DNA of 64,000 nt, from contig NW_006768774.1 in the NCBI RefSeq assembly GCF_000204055.1, positions 574,612-638,611 on the forward strand. The letters run 5' to 3'. The notes below the pieces were generated by a model. The model was not told the origin of the DNA and did not search any database. It worked only from the letters and a program-made list of their open reading frames with translations. Positions 1 through 11,790 of this stretch are shown piece by piece. This DNA is from Melampsora larici-populina 98AG31. Lineage: Eukaryota > Basidiomycota > Pucciniomycetes > Pucciniales > Melampsoraceae. Position 1 is the stretch's first letter. Each line of letters begins with the position of its first letter. Made by a program: the position numbers and the translations under genes.

Positions 1-600
1 CAACTGTTTGCACAGTTCAACAGAAGAAACAAGCAGCAAGACACCCACTACAATTGGGAGTGCATTTTGTGGATTTAAACAATACTAGGCTTAGCAACAT
101 GGAACAGGAACGAGCTGCAAAAGGAACCCCGGATAACACACAGGGGAACAAGTTGTGCAAGGAACCACAATCACATTTTGAACCAGATTGTAGTCAAGCC
201 AAAGCAAGATGTCCACCATGGTACCAAGTCACATGGTGTCTCGAATTGCATGTCATTGATTCCTTTGATCAGATCAAAATCTTGCAAACAGCTAAGCTGA
301 GTATTGGCACCGAAGTGCTCTCTAGAGATCCTATTAAATCTCCAAATCAGCACCCAGGTCAGTGCATGGTGGGGGTACCAGTAAACAATCTTTTTGGGAA
401 CTTTGATGGTCTTGACTCAGGAACATCTTAAGGTGCAGTTCCATAATCAAGTTTTGACACAAGTGGTATAAACCCATAACTTGTAGTCAGAGTTTTCATA
501 CAGTGGGAATTGAAATTGGACTCAATCAAATTCTCAATCCACCACCACTCACATTCTTGTCACTTGATTCTCATCACACATTCTCAAGCATGGGACTTAA
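1..600. other. AT-rich stretch with no recognised gene
   Basis: One open frame of 125 codons (54-431, +) starts with ATG, but it has no motif I recognise, and an overlapping minus-strand frame is equally open. The sequence could be the 5' flank of the DIRS-like element that begins near 640. I see no terminal repeat or splice pattern that would define a gene. Confidence 0.3.
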
Positions 601-641
601 AGTTTGAAAATTTCAAACCTTTCAACACAGATAACTATTTC

Positions 642-2590
642 AACAATGACATCCTTTTCAGCAGAAATGAAGAAAACCCAAGACACACTTAGTGCGGCGG
701 GAATAGTTGTGAAAAAAAGACAGCGGGAGAAGGTACAGGTAATACAACTACAAGAAGCCAGTCAAGAAACAGGGAAACAAGCGGACAGAGTGGAAGCTCA
801 AACACAAATTCACAAAGTCAACCGTTACAGAATCAGTCTACAGGAACGGAGCAAACAGCCAATCAAGGAGGCGGTGGTAGACAAGGTGGCAATGAAGGAG
901 GCAACGGGGGAGAGAAGTATAAGAAAACAGAAGAGTGGACAAGAGAAAGGACAAAGATGGTGCAGGCACTGGGGAAGAAGATGGTAAGTAAACCCAGAGA
1001 ACCATCCAATCCTAAATTTTGCTGAGGGGACAAAGAAGAGGTTCAGCTTCTTTATCTTCCTCTTTCTAAGAAAGGTCACAGGAGGAGTGACGGGGGAGAG
1101 AGGAAACATACCAGATGAACCTGTCTCAGAAGGGACCGTAAACTCACAAGACAGAGAGTGAAAGAGAGCAACAATGAAAATATAAAGGAGCATAGAAAGG
1201 AGAAGACTGATGAGAGGAATGATTGTCAATGTTCAAACCGCTGTAGAGCCAGAGGACGAAGAGTCAGCAAAGGCAAATTGGTGGGGGGCAATTCAGTTTG
1301 CCTTAAACACAAGACAAGACATCCTTGCGGACAACATGTTATGCGGCTTCAATTTGATGTACGGCAGAGAGGACCAGGGCGGTGAAAAGGGTGGTAGTTG
1401 CATGAGGCGAGGCAGGTCGCTGGTGAGGTATTGCACGGAACGGCCAAGGACAGAGTCGTTGATAATAGGAGAAGACAATGCAGACAATGAAGTAAAGGTG
1501 GTAGGACAAGATAGCCAGCAACCAGAAGATGGGTTTAGAGAGAGAAGAAGGGAGGCAAGGAAAGATAGTGGAAACAAAGTCCTGCAAGAAGCAGAAGGGG
1601 AAGAAAGTAAGTGTCAGACATGGAGAATAAGAAGAAAAGGAGGTAGTCCTGACAGAAGAGTGACATTGTGACAATAGATACCAAGGCGGGAAACCGTTGG
1701 GGGATTCCTCCTTATTAATACCCCTGACTCCTTACTTCAAGAATAGGATGCAGACACTGAAAGCTTATGGACTGTTGGCAGTTTGTGAACCAAGTCGGAT
1801 CAAGAGAGATCGTAGAGTGGTAGGGAAGAAGAAGGTGAAAACGCTCAAGGAGCTACAAGAAGATGATTTGTTGGCGACTTACTCGGGACTAGTACCAAGC
1901 AAGGAACTCCTCATGACTCACAGCTTCTGGATTGACAATATGGACTTGTTCATACGTTACTTGAAAGATGAGTACAGCAGACCATAAGCAGCTCTGATGT
2001 TTGGACAAAAAAAAGAGAATGTGGTGAACGTAAAAAGAATTACAAAATGCTGGATGGTAGCGTTAAGATATGACATAAAAGTTGGATTAGTAACAATGAG
2101 GTTAAGGAAAGGAGGAGGCAGGAAGTTGATGATGAAAGATGCCGCCTACTTACATGAAGACCTGTTGAGGGAAGGAAAGCAGGACACAGAGGCAAAAGGA
2201 GAGCAATAGTTTGGTGAGAGTCAGTATGCTCCAGGAGGAAAGAATGAAGGGATTGATCCAGTGACGGGATTAGCCTTGAATCCGACATGGGGGGGATACG
2301 CCAGTGCAGGCACAAGTAACAGCCGTGGTGAGTGAAGATCTTGAAAAGGCAACGCGGATTCGTGGGACTGAAATCTTCTCACCAAGTAGGCTACAACAGA
2401 GGGAGCGGAAGAGGAACAAACCCAAACGTGAGGGGTGTCCTAGCAGCTTTAGGCGGAAGTCAGAGAGGCACGTCAACAAGGGGACACAGCTGGTTTCAAG
2501 GAAGAGGAACAGGATGGTGGCCAAAGGAGAGAGGAACAACTAATGGTGGGAGTGGATTAGAAGGCTCTGAAACATCAACAAAAGAGTGAG
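642..2590 (+). pseudogene. gag-like ORF of DIRS-like copy 1, decayed
   Basis: Structural (gag-like) protein remnant of the element. It starts with a low-complexity Gln/Gly/Asn/Ser-rich stretch (about 690-980), followed by a probable intron donor GTAAGT at 984. A conserved block is readable at 1,740-1,985, with KKVKTLKELQEDDLLATYSG followed by WIDNMDLFIRYL. This matches copies 3 and 5 (the latter has KKVKTVKELQEGDDVPTYLG). Another block at 2,045-2,090 reads CWMVALRYDIKV, corresponding to WMVSLRYCVRI in copy 3. The C-terminus (2,390-2,560) is Gly/Arg-rich, as expected for nucleic-acid binding. Each block lies in a different frame, so no intact protein remains. Product name is inferred from position and homology within this window only. 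Confidence 0.6.
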
Positions 2591-2699
2591 TTCAAGTCCA
2601 AGTGAGAAGGATCAGTAGAGTGCAGATATGTTAAGTAGAGCTTGTAATTGAAATGCATCACCTAATTGTGTCCTGTGATGTTATGATCTAGTCCTTGTC

Positions 2700-3780
2700 C
2701 GTGCTGCAATGACAAGGGAATGAGACCAGGTCACAAGAGGAAAATCCCACCTCCACAGGGAGGAAGAGGAGAAAAGACAACACGCAAGATAAAACTGAAA
2801 GGAAGAGAACCAAGTGTGGTGACTGTAGGAAGAGTAGAGGCAGAGATTGAAGAGAGCGAGTCAACAAAGAAGTCACCACTGGACATTCTTGAACATGAGA
2901 AAAAAGGTTGACAATCTTAGACTCACAGATGTCAGAACCAGAAGTGGTCAACAAAGATTTAGAAGAGAAGCCAGAAACAAAGACCTTCGAACTAGGTTAC
3001 AAAGAAGAAACAGAAGAGAGAGGCATCTAATGATTAGGACACCAAAAGGCCTAATATTAGTAGACTTACAAGCTACCTTTGGAGGCGTAGCAGGATGCGG
3101 AAGCTTGACCGGTAAACGCCTGGAGGGCGATTATGAAGGGATGTTTTGGGTTTATGGAAGTGTTCTGATGGGTAGATGATAACTTATTCATTCAACCAAA
3201 AATGAAGAAGGAAAAAACGTCGATGTTGGAAGTAGTGGAAGGAAGTGCCAGATGGGGTGTGAAAACAAAGGAAAATATGCCAAGCCAGCAAAGAGGAGAG
3301 ATATATAGGTTTCATATGGAATGGGCAAGAGAGATTGGTGAGGCTGCCAGGAGCAAAGAGACAGGAACGATTGATTAGCACAGACAGAAGAAACTCTGAA
3401 GAGGCAGAGAGCACACTCATTCAAGGAGATAGAGAAACTCATGGGCAGACTGATTCACAATACTTACATGCTAACCCAGATGAAATGTTTCTGCGGAAAC
3501 CTACACTACCTACTAGCTTTGTAGAAGAACCATCTAGCAATGAGAAAACTTCCCAAAGCGGTGGTGACAGACCTTGAGAAATGGTTGGAGGTACTTGGGA
3601 AATCCAAAAGCCACAAGTTGATACCAAAGAAGGGCGTAGAAAACATAGGATGGGAGGTGATGCATTGACAGGGTATGGGATAGGAGTAATTGTAGGGAAG
3701 TGCTGGACACAACTAAGGTTCAAACCAGGTTGGAACAAAAGAGATGAGGAAGGAGTGACAAGAAAGATTGCATGGATGTT
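2700..3780 (+). pseudogene. RT-RNase H remnant of DIRS-like copy 1
   Basis: Remnant of the polymerase. The RT block TFGGVAGCG (about 3,075-3,100) is identical to copies 2 and 3. The catalytic box reads WVDDNLFIQ at 3,169-3,195, immediately preceded by an in-frame TGA (3,166-3,168) where copy 3 has Arg. Downstream, GFIWNG (near 3,310) and an RT thumb-like segment ending KLMGRLIHNTYML (near 3,435-3,480) align with the other copies in shifting frames. RNase H is recognisable from GYGIGVIVGKCW (3,670-3,705) to KIAW (3,770). The first two thirds of RT are missing. It cannot encode an active enzyme. Confidence 0.65.
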
Positions 3781-4383
3781 GTGATTCTCTGTTTGCGGTG
3801 CTACTTTTGTTCTCAAGTTCGCTTCCAATCCCTTAATGAGATTTCCTTTTGCCCTAAGGAAAGTTGCATATATAAAAACGGAACCTTGCGTGACAACTTG
3901 AAATTCAAGCATGAATTTGACAATTGTACCATCTTGCCGAACTCCCTAACCCCATTGAATATACTTTTTTTATAGAAAGATACAAGTCTGGCCTTCATAT
4001 TTGTCCTGCCAAAGAAACTGAGAACTCTCCTGACACCAGTACCCCTTCACTACTCATCATAACATATTTATCAAATCATTGTACATTGTGTTTGTCAAAA
4101 TTTCCCTGATTCTTTCAAGACTAAAAAATTGTCATCTTTCTGTTCATTTTGATTTTTGTACTGACTGACTGCAGTGTTTCATCTTATACTTCTTGACTCA
4201 AAATTGGACTGTAAAGTAACACAATGCCCAAACCCGACATCGACAAGCCAACTGGTCTTGGGGATTATTTTTTGGGAAACTTTGAAATAGAAAGTGTGGT
4301 GTGTTGCTTAACTTGTTTGTCTACAACCACTTTCACGTACTGAGGTACTGTCTTTTGGAATAGGTCCCTGTTGAGCTCGGTAA
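3781..4383. other. No gene seen
   Basis: AT-rich sequence between the truncated DIRS-like copy and the OB-fold-like relic. A short plus-strand frame opening with ATG at 4224 runs 39 codons and might be a first exon of the downstream relic, but I cannot support that from splice sites. Confidence 0.3.
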
Positions 4384-5445
4384 AAAATCCGGCTATTGAA
4401 GCTATGTCGTGTTCATCAACTGCGGTGGTGCTGACCGCGACAAAGAAACTCAATACAAAATTCAGGCTATAGGTTACTCCTTGCCCTCAATGGCACTTAC
4501 CAAGGGAAAATTCTACTTCCTGTAAGGCTTATTCTTTCCAACCAACACTGTGGAAACCCACAATGATCAGTTCTATTTTGAAGGATCTGACCATGCGTTG
4601 CTGGTCCAGCACATGAGTTCAAAGGCAAAGTAATGGATTCTATTGGAGTTACTGGCCTTGGTATTGTAACCAAGCTCAAAACCATTGTTGAACAATGTTG
4701 CTCTGGTCTCAAAGATAATGAAGATACACAAGACCCTAAAACTCTTGTGATGACTGTCAAACATACAGACTATCATCCAACCGTAAGTTACTTCCTCTAA
4801 CATTGTCTTCATTCAGAATTTTGACTGACGCCTGCGAATTGCTCATAGATCAAACCGGTGCCAACGTTTTACATTGAATACCGTGTGCGCCCTTTAAAAT
4901 ATCTTTCAGGTATCCCTTGTATCCACGAATTGGGTCGTGAGGCCATGTTCCACAGTTACCTCAAGGATTCTAATGAAGAGACTCGTTTTACATAATGATT
5001 GTAAGTGTTGGCTGTTATGTTCAAATCCAAGTTGCTAATCATCTTTACATCAGGTCAACCGGGTTTCTACTACTTGTGGACATCTTCATGCGAGGGAATT
5101 TGAAGGAAAAGTTTCAAAAACCGAAGAGGTCAATGGCGGTGCAGGGCGCCCAAAACCAAAAAAGTAAAGAATTTGAGGACTAATCGTGATTCATTTTTAA
5201 CTAATTAGACATGAGCAAACTGCATTAGGTTCAATCCAAAAGCGGTGAATGCGCCCTTCAAATCCCCAGTTCTACCACAGCCATCGACTGCATGCTTAGG
5301 ATCTGGGCCCGCCAACCATCCCATTGCTCCAATGTTGAATTCTGGCAGTGAATCTGATAGTCCTCTTGACAAAGAGTCTAGCACCAAGAAGAGACCTGCT
5401 ACCACAGTACCTAAAAAGCAAGCTCAAGCCCGCCCTGCTTGCTGA
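4384..5445 (+). pseudogene. Relic of an OB-fold-like gene, same family as the Helitron genes A-D
   Basis: Four exon blocks are readable. Block 4384-4782 contains an in-frame TAA and a frameshift and ends VKHTDYHP before a GTAAGT donor at 4783. Block 4849-5000 is 152 nt, one base short of the 153-nt exon found in every Helitron paralog, and carries the family pattern GREAMFHSYL followed by an acidic stretch. Block 5054-5163 opens VNRVSTTCGH, parallel to VNAISVTSGH in gene A. Block 5229-5445 ends with a Lys/Arg-rich tail (STKKRPATTVPKK), parallel to the NKRARRE tail of gene A. Exon order and junction positions therefore match Helitron gene A. Base composition is AT-rich like the surroundings, unlike the CpG-dense Helitron copies, which suggests an older insertion. 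Likely role if intact: single-strand nucleic-acid binding (inferred). Confidence 0.6.
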
Positions 5446-5875
5446 ACTTCGAGCTCCACAACTCTTGACTTGACTTCTTAAGAATGTGCTGTGCCATTTC
5501 ACTGGTGGGTAAGCAGATTCTCATTGAAGTTCAATGGACCATTTGCTTCTGCTTACACATTTTGTTACCCTTTTTTTCATTAGGCATCTATAGCAGGAAC
5601 TTGAAACACTAGAAAAAGGTGAACCCTTTACTCTCCAATTCCTGATTTTGAACAATTTTCTGTCTCATTTCAACTTTCCTAAGTTCTTGGTATACCGTAT
5701 GACAACCAAATTGTTCATTACTTTTGTTCTACTACTTTTGATCTTGAGAGAGATTCATATGTCCTATCAAACAAGTCTGACTGTTGTATTTGCCTGAGTT
5801 CTTTATATAGTAACCAAAGTTGTTCATTAGTATTGTTTTACTACTTCTGTTCTTGAGAAAAATTTCAAGTACCAA
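5446..5875. other. No gene seen
   Basis: AT-rich, low-coding sequence between the OB-fold-like relic and the MITE. It contains a diverged direct duplication of the phrase GTTCATTA...TTTTGTTCTACTACTTTTG around 5,712-5,745 and 5,822-5,853. I see nothing else of note. Confidence 0.3.
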
Positions 5876-5882
5876 GACTAAG

Positions 5883-6247
5883 CAACCCTGTGCCAGCAAA
5901 GCAGCGCGGCGCAACAAAGGCATTTCCGGCTGTGTTGCTCCGCAACATGCAGCATACATGCCGCAACCTGTGTTACGTTGCGCCTAGCACCGCAACACAG
6001 GATAGGTAAGCCAAGTTGCGCGCCGGCTCACCCGTCGCGCAACAAAACACACGCAACAGCGCCAAAAACCCATAAAAACCAACGCTTTTGTGGACCACAA
6101 CACAAAGAGTGATGTTGCGGTTGGAAAAAAAATCTGATCCCAAGGGCTTTGAACACTTATATAAAAGTTGTGCGACATTGCGGCGTGTAAATTCCGCAAC
6201 GCGCCAGCAGCGCAGCGCGCAACAGCTGCGTTGCTGGCCCAGGGTTG
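5883..6247. mobile_element. 365-bp GC-rich MITE with 7-bp target duplication
   Basis: The ends are inverted repeats: the left starts CAACCCTGTGCCAGCAA and the right, reverse-complemented, starts CAACCCTGGGCCAGCAA, extending through GCAGC with one further difference. The element is flanked by an exact 7-bp direct repeat GACTAAG (5876-5882 and 6248-6254). The interior has no ORF of note but repeats TTGCGC/GCGCAA and GCAACA many times and is clearly more GC-rich than its flanks. TIR length and a 7-8 bp duplication fit a non-autonomous hAT element. The superfamily is an inference, because no transposase is present. Confidence 0.7.
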
Positions 6248-7757
6248 GACTAAGTGTCAGCCCTGAGCCCTGTGTACAGGACCACGGACTAACAAACACA
6301 CATGTAAATATATGTAATATGTATGTAATTATATGAAACTTGTCTAAAACCATAAGAATTACAACTCATGGCTCAGTTTCAAGAGTCACTTAAGTAACAA
6401 GACTTACTAGGACTTAACTAGTAATAGTAAACCTAACCCAAACCTAACCCAAACCTAACTCAAAGAAAAGCAAACCTAAGCGCCAACCACAAGTTGACAC
6501 CTAGATCTGGAATATATAAACTCCTCTTCTTCCCACTCTAGAAGAGGAACCAACTTATTATCATTCCACAATTCCACATCACAACTTACTTGATTCTTAC
6601 CAAGAATATTGAGTATAGTGATCTTATTGTATTTGATCTTATAGTTCTACAACTTTCCTCAAGCCCTTGTAAGCTTTAAAGTGGTGGTTCTAAACTAGTG
6701 GGACTATATAGTTAAAGAACCAAGCTTTAGAATTGCATAGGATACCTCCTGAGTTGAGTGTAAAGTATCCGGCGGAACCTTTGAGCAATCAGAGTGTAAA
6801 GTTCTGCAGGCTCTATCCCCAACAGAGCTCTTGAGTAAGCTCCTTTGAAGGATTACTCAGCCATCCCACTGGCTTTAAACCCTCTCCTCAGAGGTCAACT
6901 AACTGAAGTCTTTACTTGTGTGTACCAAGTAAAGACTATGTTAACCTTTTTTTTTCTTTTTCTTTTGAATGTATTTATAGTGCAATACCTGGCCCTAGGG
7001 CATAAAAACACACTGCGAGAACAGAGATTAGAAAGTAGCACAAGAGGATAGCTTAGATACGTGTCTAGCGGCTGTAACAAATCTGTGGGCCTGTATTAGT
7101 GCCTGTTCCTGGACGATATGAGGTAGAAGAAAAGAAAATTGATATAGAGAGAGAACATAGCATAGAAGATGAAAAAAGGTAACAACACTGTGGGAGGTAG
7201 CTATGTAGGGTTGGTTCAGAGGTACAGCTTTGACAGAGATTTAACGGAATCCCTCCACGCCAGATGGCCAGTGCGGAGGGAACACTCCTAGGCGCCAGTG
7301 ATGTCCCCATTGGTCTTAAAGACATCTTATGTGTTGGTGGTGGGTTTCGACGGAGAATACTCCGCTATTTCTAAGTCTCAGCTGTTCCTCTTCCCCTCCC
7401 CTGGCTCCGTTCCCTACAAGCGCACAGAAGTGAAAAAGATGACAGAGAAGAAAAGAAATTAGAAATAGAAAGAAATGCAGATTGATTTGGTGTGGTTGAT
7501 TGTGATGGTGGCGGTGTTTGATTTGAATTGTTGGTGGTATTTGGGAGATGGTTGGGAATAGGTGACGGGGGTAGATTCGGAGTTGAAGAAGATTGTGAGT
7601 TGGGTTGTAGTTGATTGGGAGGGACGATTAGATGTTGTGTCCTGAGCTTCGAGTCTTGAGTCTTGAGTCTTGCTGTTTAATGTGAGTTTGAAAGTTGGTG
7701 TTTGGTTCTTGTGGTTTGTGATGGCTTGAGGTGATAAGTGAGAAGGGACGCTGGGTG

Positions 7758-10700
7758 TCATATTAGGTTCGGAAGCTCGAAGAAAGCGTTGCTTGGCGTA
7801 GGCCCGCTAGCTCGTGGTGTTGGTAGGCGTGTTCGTGGTCTTGCTTGGCGTGGTCTGGGTGTTGGTGGTCTGTTGGGAGGCCTTCGACGTCTTGGTGCCT
7901 GGGGTGGTGGAGGTGGTGGTGGGTAGTTTTTGTACCTGGATTGGTAGAACCTGTGTGAGATCCGGCCAAAAGTAGACAGAGCATCATAGATGCTGGGGTT
8001 GGTTAGTAAGTCTCGACGGTGCATGCGTATACCGGCAGCTCTGGCTGCCACGGCCAACTCTCGTCGGATTTGTCTGAACTTCCTGCAGTTTATCAGCAGG
8101 TGCTTCACGTCTTCGTTTTGATGACAGTGAGCACAGTTTGGGGTATCTGATCCTTTAAACCTGAACAGGTAGCTGTTCAGCGGGCAATGTCCTGAGCGCA
8201 CTTGGGCTACAAATGTTGCGTCCGATCGATTCAACTTGCTTAGAGCGGTAAAGGTAGCCCTTGGGTTATTAACTCCCATGAGTCAGGTGACCGCTGCCTC
8301 CGGAGGTGGCTGATCTGCCGCTGCTTGTAGGTTGGCTTTGATTGTCTTCTGTATCGGGGCTGTGCTAGGAGCGCTGGTAAGTATTTGATGAAGTGTTGTG
8401 GCTGTTTTTGCCGCTTCATCAGTGATGATTGTTGCTTGTACTCCAGAAGAGGACAGACACCATATGATGGTGATCTTAGACCTTGGAAAGATAGTCAGCA
8501 ACTTGTTCAGGCTTTTCCTGATTTGTATGCAGGTGCTCATGCCAGGTTGGGTCTTGAGGGGTTTGGTGATATTTTGTATAGCGTTTTGGCAGTCTGTAAT
8601 GAACCAGAAGAACTGTGTGTCGCCCGGAGCTGTGTTTCTAACATTAGCTATTGCTAGTTGGATGCCAGCCAGCTTGGCATCGTAGGGGGTGTGGTTTTCT
8701 GCTTCGCCTATTCTAATGCGAAGTGGCAGAGAGTTAGCATCAAGGGTGAGTGCTGCGGCTCCCACCCCTTTCCCAGGGATATGTGATCCGTCGCTGGAGG
8801 AAATAACTGTGTTAGCTGGGCGTTCGGTAATGTTTTGCAGCGTAAAGATCACTGCCTCCTCTTTGGAGGAGTGGATCAGTCCGGTGATTCGGTCGTCGGT
8901 CTTCAAGCCTCCCTTGACGGGGTCTAAGGCTTCAGGTAAACCTGGGAGTGCTCTACACGCGTTGAGAGGGTGTGCAAGTGCTTGGTGAATTGATGAGCGG
9001 TGTGTTTTCCTGTTCCTTTTGAAAATAGTTTTAACCAGCTTCGCTGCCGGGTTGGAGTCTGGGAGTTCTAAAAGTCGAAGGATAGCCATGTCTGTTTCGG
9101 TGTCAAGTCTGGCATGAGCCGGCGCCGAATGTGTGTCGTGGCGTAGGAAGGGGGTGGGGTGAGTTCTGAAAACGCCCAAAGAAAATCGGTAGGCGATGTG
9201 GTCTATCCTCTGGAGTTTGCTAGCCGGTGCCGTGGTCTTGCCAAACGTGTGTCAGACCGCACAGGCGTAGTCTAATCTGGAGTGGATCAGGGAAGATGTA
9301 AGTTGTAAGCATTGTCTGAGTGGGATTCCCCAGCCAGTTCTGGCCAGGCTCGCCAGTTTGTTGGCTACTTTGACCCCTTTAGCAATTTGGGCATTGATGT
9401 GTGTCGTGAATTTGAGTTTTGGATCTATAAGAACGCCCAACCACTTGATGAGCGGTTGAGGCTCGAGTTCCACGTCCCCAAGTTTTATGGTCGGAGTTTG
9501 GTTTGGAGGTTTCTTATGCGTTAGCACCATCCATTGGCTCTTGGCCCTGTCGAAGGCGGCTCCATATTGGCTGCCCCAGGCAAGTTCCCTGTCTGCAAGG
9601 GTTTGGAGTTGTGAGGTAACTTCCTCCAGGGTAGGTCTTGCGGTGGCAAAAGCGACATTGTCTATGAAACCTAGGGATATTGTGTTAGCGACCCCATCTG
9701 CTTGTCTAAGCAGCGGTGTATTATAGAGAATGTATAAAATAACAGAGAGCGGAGAGCCTTGGGGTAGGCCAATTGTGAGTTGTTTTGGTTCCAATTGGTA
9801 GTCACCCAGTTGGAATGTTGTAGTGCGGCTGTCTAAGAAGTTAGTCAGTAGGTTTGTAATGCTTTGGTCAAATCCCATCTCTCCCAGGGTGTGGCAGAGC
9901 CTGGTAGGGTTGACGGTTGGGAAGGCTGCTTTGACGTCTACAAAAAGTGTCCCAACTACATTGCCTCTAGCCCACTGGTTTTTAGTCCAGATTGTTAGGT
10001 TGAGGAGAGCGTCTGTTGTAGATCTTTTGGCGCGACCACCGTAGTGGCCTTCCGGAAGAATTTGATTTGTTTTGGCAAAGTTTTGCATGTTTGCAGCAAT
10101 TGTTGCCTCCAAGACTTTGCTGAGAGAACTCAATAAAGCAATTGGTCGGTACGCTGATGGGTTGGTGTAGTCTGGTTTGCCCGGTTTCTTGAGTATAATT
10201 GTATTAGCGGTCTTCCACTGGGACGGGTAGCGGCCTGTGGTAAGACAAGCGTTCAGTAAAGTTTTCAGCAGTTCAGCCAGGTTCTTTGGTGCTTTCTTGA
10301 TGGTCGCGTTTGTGATGCCATCAGCTCCAGGGGCTTTTCCGATTTTCAGTTTGTTGATTGAAGTTTCAATGTTGGATTTGGAAAAGGTTAGCGCGGAAGA
10401 CGCCAGCTGTTGGGGTGGTCCTATGTCTGATAAATCACAAGGTATGGTAGGTCCCCCTGTTGCTTGGAAAAGCAGCTCTGCCTGCTCCTCTGGGACGCTC
10501 GTTAGTTGACCGTCTCCCTTTTTTAGAGGAGGAAGGGTTTGTGAGGCAGTGGGCCCGTTGGTATATTTGGCTGCTGTGAAGAGATCTTTGGCAGATAAGT
10601 TAGCTAAGAAAGAGCGCCAATGCGCTACCTTGGCCTCTTTGCAGGCCGCCTGGAATTTATGCAGGGCTGCACGGTAGAGGACTCGGTCCTCCCTTGTGCC

Positions 10701-11790
10701 CGTGCATTGAGCTTTTCTTTGTAGGTTATTGGCATGACCCTTCATTGGATTGAGTGTTTCTGCACACCACCAGCATCTAGAACGTTAAGTTATTTTGAGC
10801 ATAGGGGTGGACAAAGTTATCGCCTGTTTGATTGCTGACGTGATATTAGAGGCAAGGTTGTCAATGTCGAATTGAGAGCGTAAAGGGTTGAGTTCAGTGG
10901 TGAGGTTGGAGAGTGATGTATTCAGTGTATCGTGGTATTTTCCCCAGTGGGTTTTGGCCCAGTTGGGTCTCGGGTTTGGGCTTGAAGTTTTCCAGCGGGT
11001 TGGCTGGTAAATCTAGCTCTGTGAGAATTGCCATGTGGTCTGAAAAGTGTGAATGTTTGAATTGGGTGTCCGTGACACAAGTTGTAGCCCAGTCGTAGCA
11101 TTCCGGTGATGTCCACTGTAGATCAACCGTTGTTTGACTACCCTGAGCGTTGTTTGATGTGAAAGTTGGAACACCAGCTTTGGATCTGAGGAGAAGCCCG
11201 GCGGTGTTCATGATTGAGATGAGGTCTTCCGACTCTCTGTGAGTGTGGGCGTACCCCAGGGAGTTCCACATTGGATGGTGCAGGTCGGAGTCCATGCCTA
11301 GCAGGACTGGGTTGGGCCGGAGCTCTCCTAGGATAGGCATGAGCTGCCCCATTGTCCGAGCCTTGCCCGGCGGTAAGTAGGCTGAGATGAGATTGAGTGG
11401 TGGGTGTGGGAGAGGGAGGGCAACCGTAACTCCTGCTATCAAAGCAGAGTTGGTTGCTATTGGAGCAAAACTATAGTTGGGCAGTTGATTGTTGACATAG
11501 ATAACACTTTTTATACGGGTGTTGCCTTCTAGTGATGGCAAGTCTTTCATGAGTGGTGGTATTGTGTGCCAGTTGGGGTCTGACATAGGTAAATATGTGG
11601 CCCAGTTGAGGTGCGGTTCTTGGAGTAAGAGAAAATGAAATGAACGTGTGATTGAGGAGTTGAAAAGTGAAAACATGACTTTTTCGGACCTATGTACATT
11701 GAGTTGCAGGACCTTTATTGGGTCCCTGTTTGCCCTGCCTTCCGTTGTGCTAACGGACGGCATGGGTGGTGTTGGTCTTTTTCGTAACAA
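7758..11790 (-). pseudogene. LINE ORF2: endonuclease, RT, RNase H and knuckle, interrupted
   Basis: Polyprotein for target-primed reverse transcription. APE-like endonuclease (11790-10894) shows LQLNVHRS, LLLQEPH, ISAYLPP, GMDSDLHHPMW, TVDLQW and SDH. The frame then shifts near 10,975 and meets a TAA near 10,780. RT (10745-9252) shows FVDVKAAF (box A), GLPQGSPLS (box B) and box C as FIDNVA: the second catalytic Asp is Asn (AAT at 9657-9659). An in-frame TGA just after the RT (9249-9251) replaces what is probably Trp. RNase H (9179-8283) shows SSDGSHIPG, AKLAGIQLA and ITDCQNA. A second in-frame TGA (8280-8282) precedes the C-terminal segment with CAHCHQNEDVKHLLINC, then a Pro/Arg-rich tail. 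All segments from 10745 to 7758 share one frame, so only two stops break this half. Architecture matches the Tad1/I group. Confidence 0.85.

Larger units (their letters stand above)
640..3780 (+). mobile_element. DIRS/Ngaro-like retroelement, decayed copy 1
   Basis: A 5'-truncated and internally deleted retroelement on the plus strand. It has the order gag, reverse transcriptase, RNase H and matches the better preserved minus-strand copies at 18.0-22.6 kb and 56.6-62.8 kb. Blocks of homology are spread over all three frames, so many frameshifts and a deletion of most of the RT N-terminus must have occurred. Homology stops inside RNase H near 3,775, where the sequence becomes unrelated AT-rich DNA, so the tyrosine recombinase is missing. 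The family assignment rests on the gene order and on the recombinase seen in the related copies. Confidence 0.7.

Noticed and set aside
4265..4453. 62-codon minus-strand ORF overlapping the OB-fold-like relic
   Set aside because: The plus strand shows family homology (YVVFINCGGADRDKETQ region) across part of the same bases, so the minus-strand frame is probably fortuitous.
6425..6470. Telomere-like AACCTAACCC repeats
   Set aside because: Only about three 11-bp units, inside a solo LTR, with unit CCTAACCCAAA and not the fungal telomere hexamer. Not a chromosome end.
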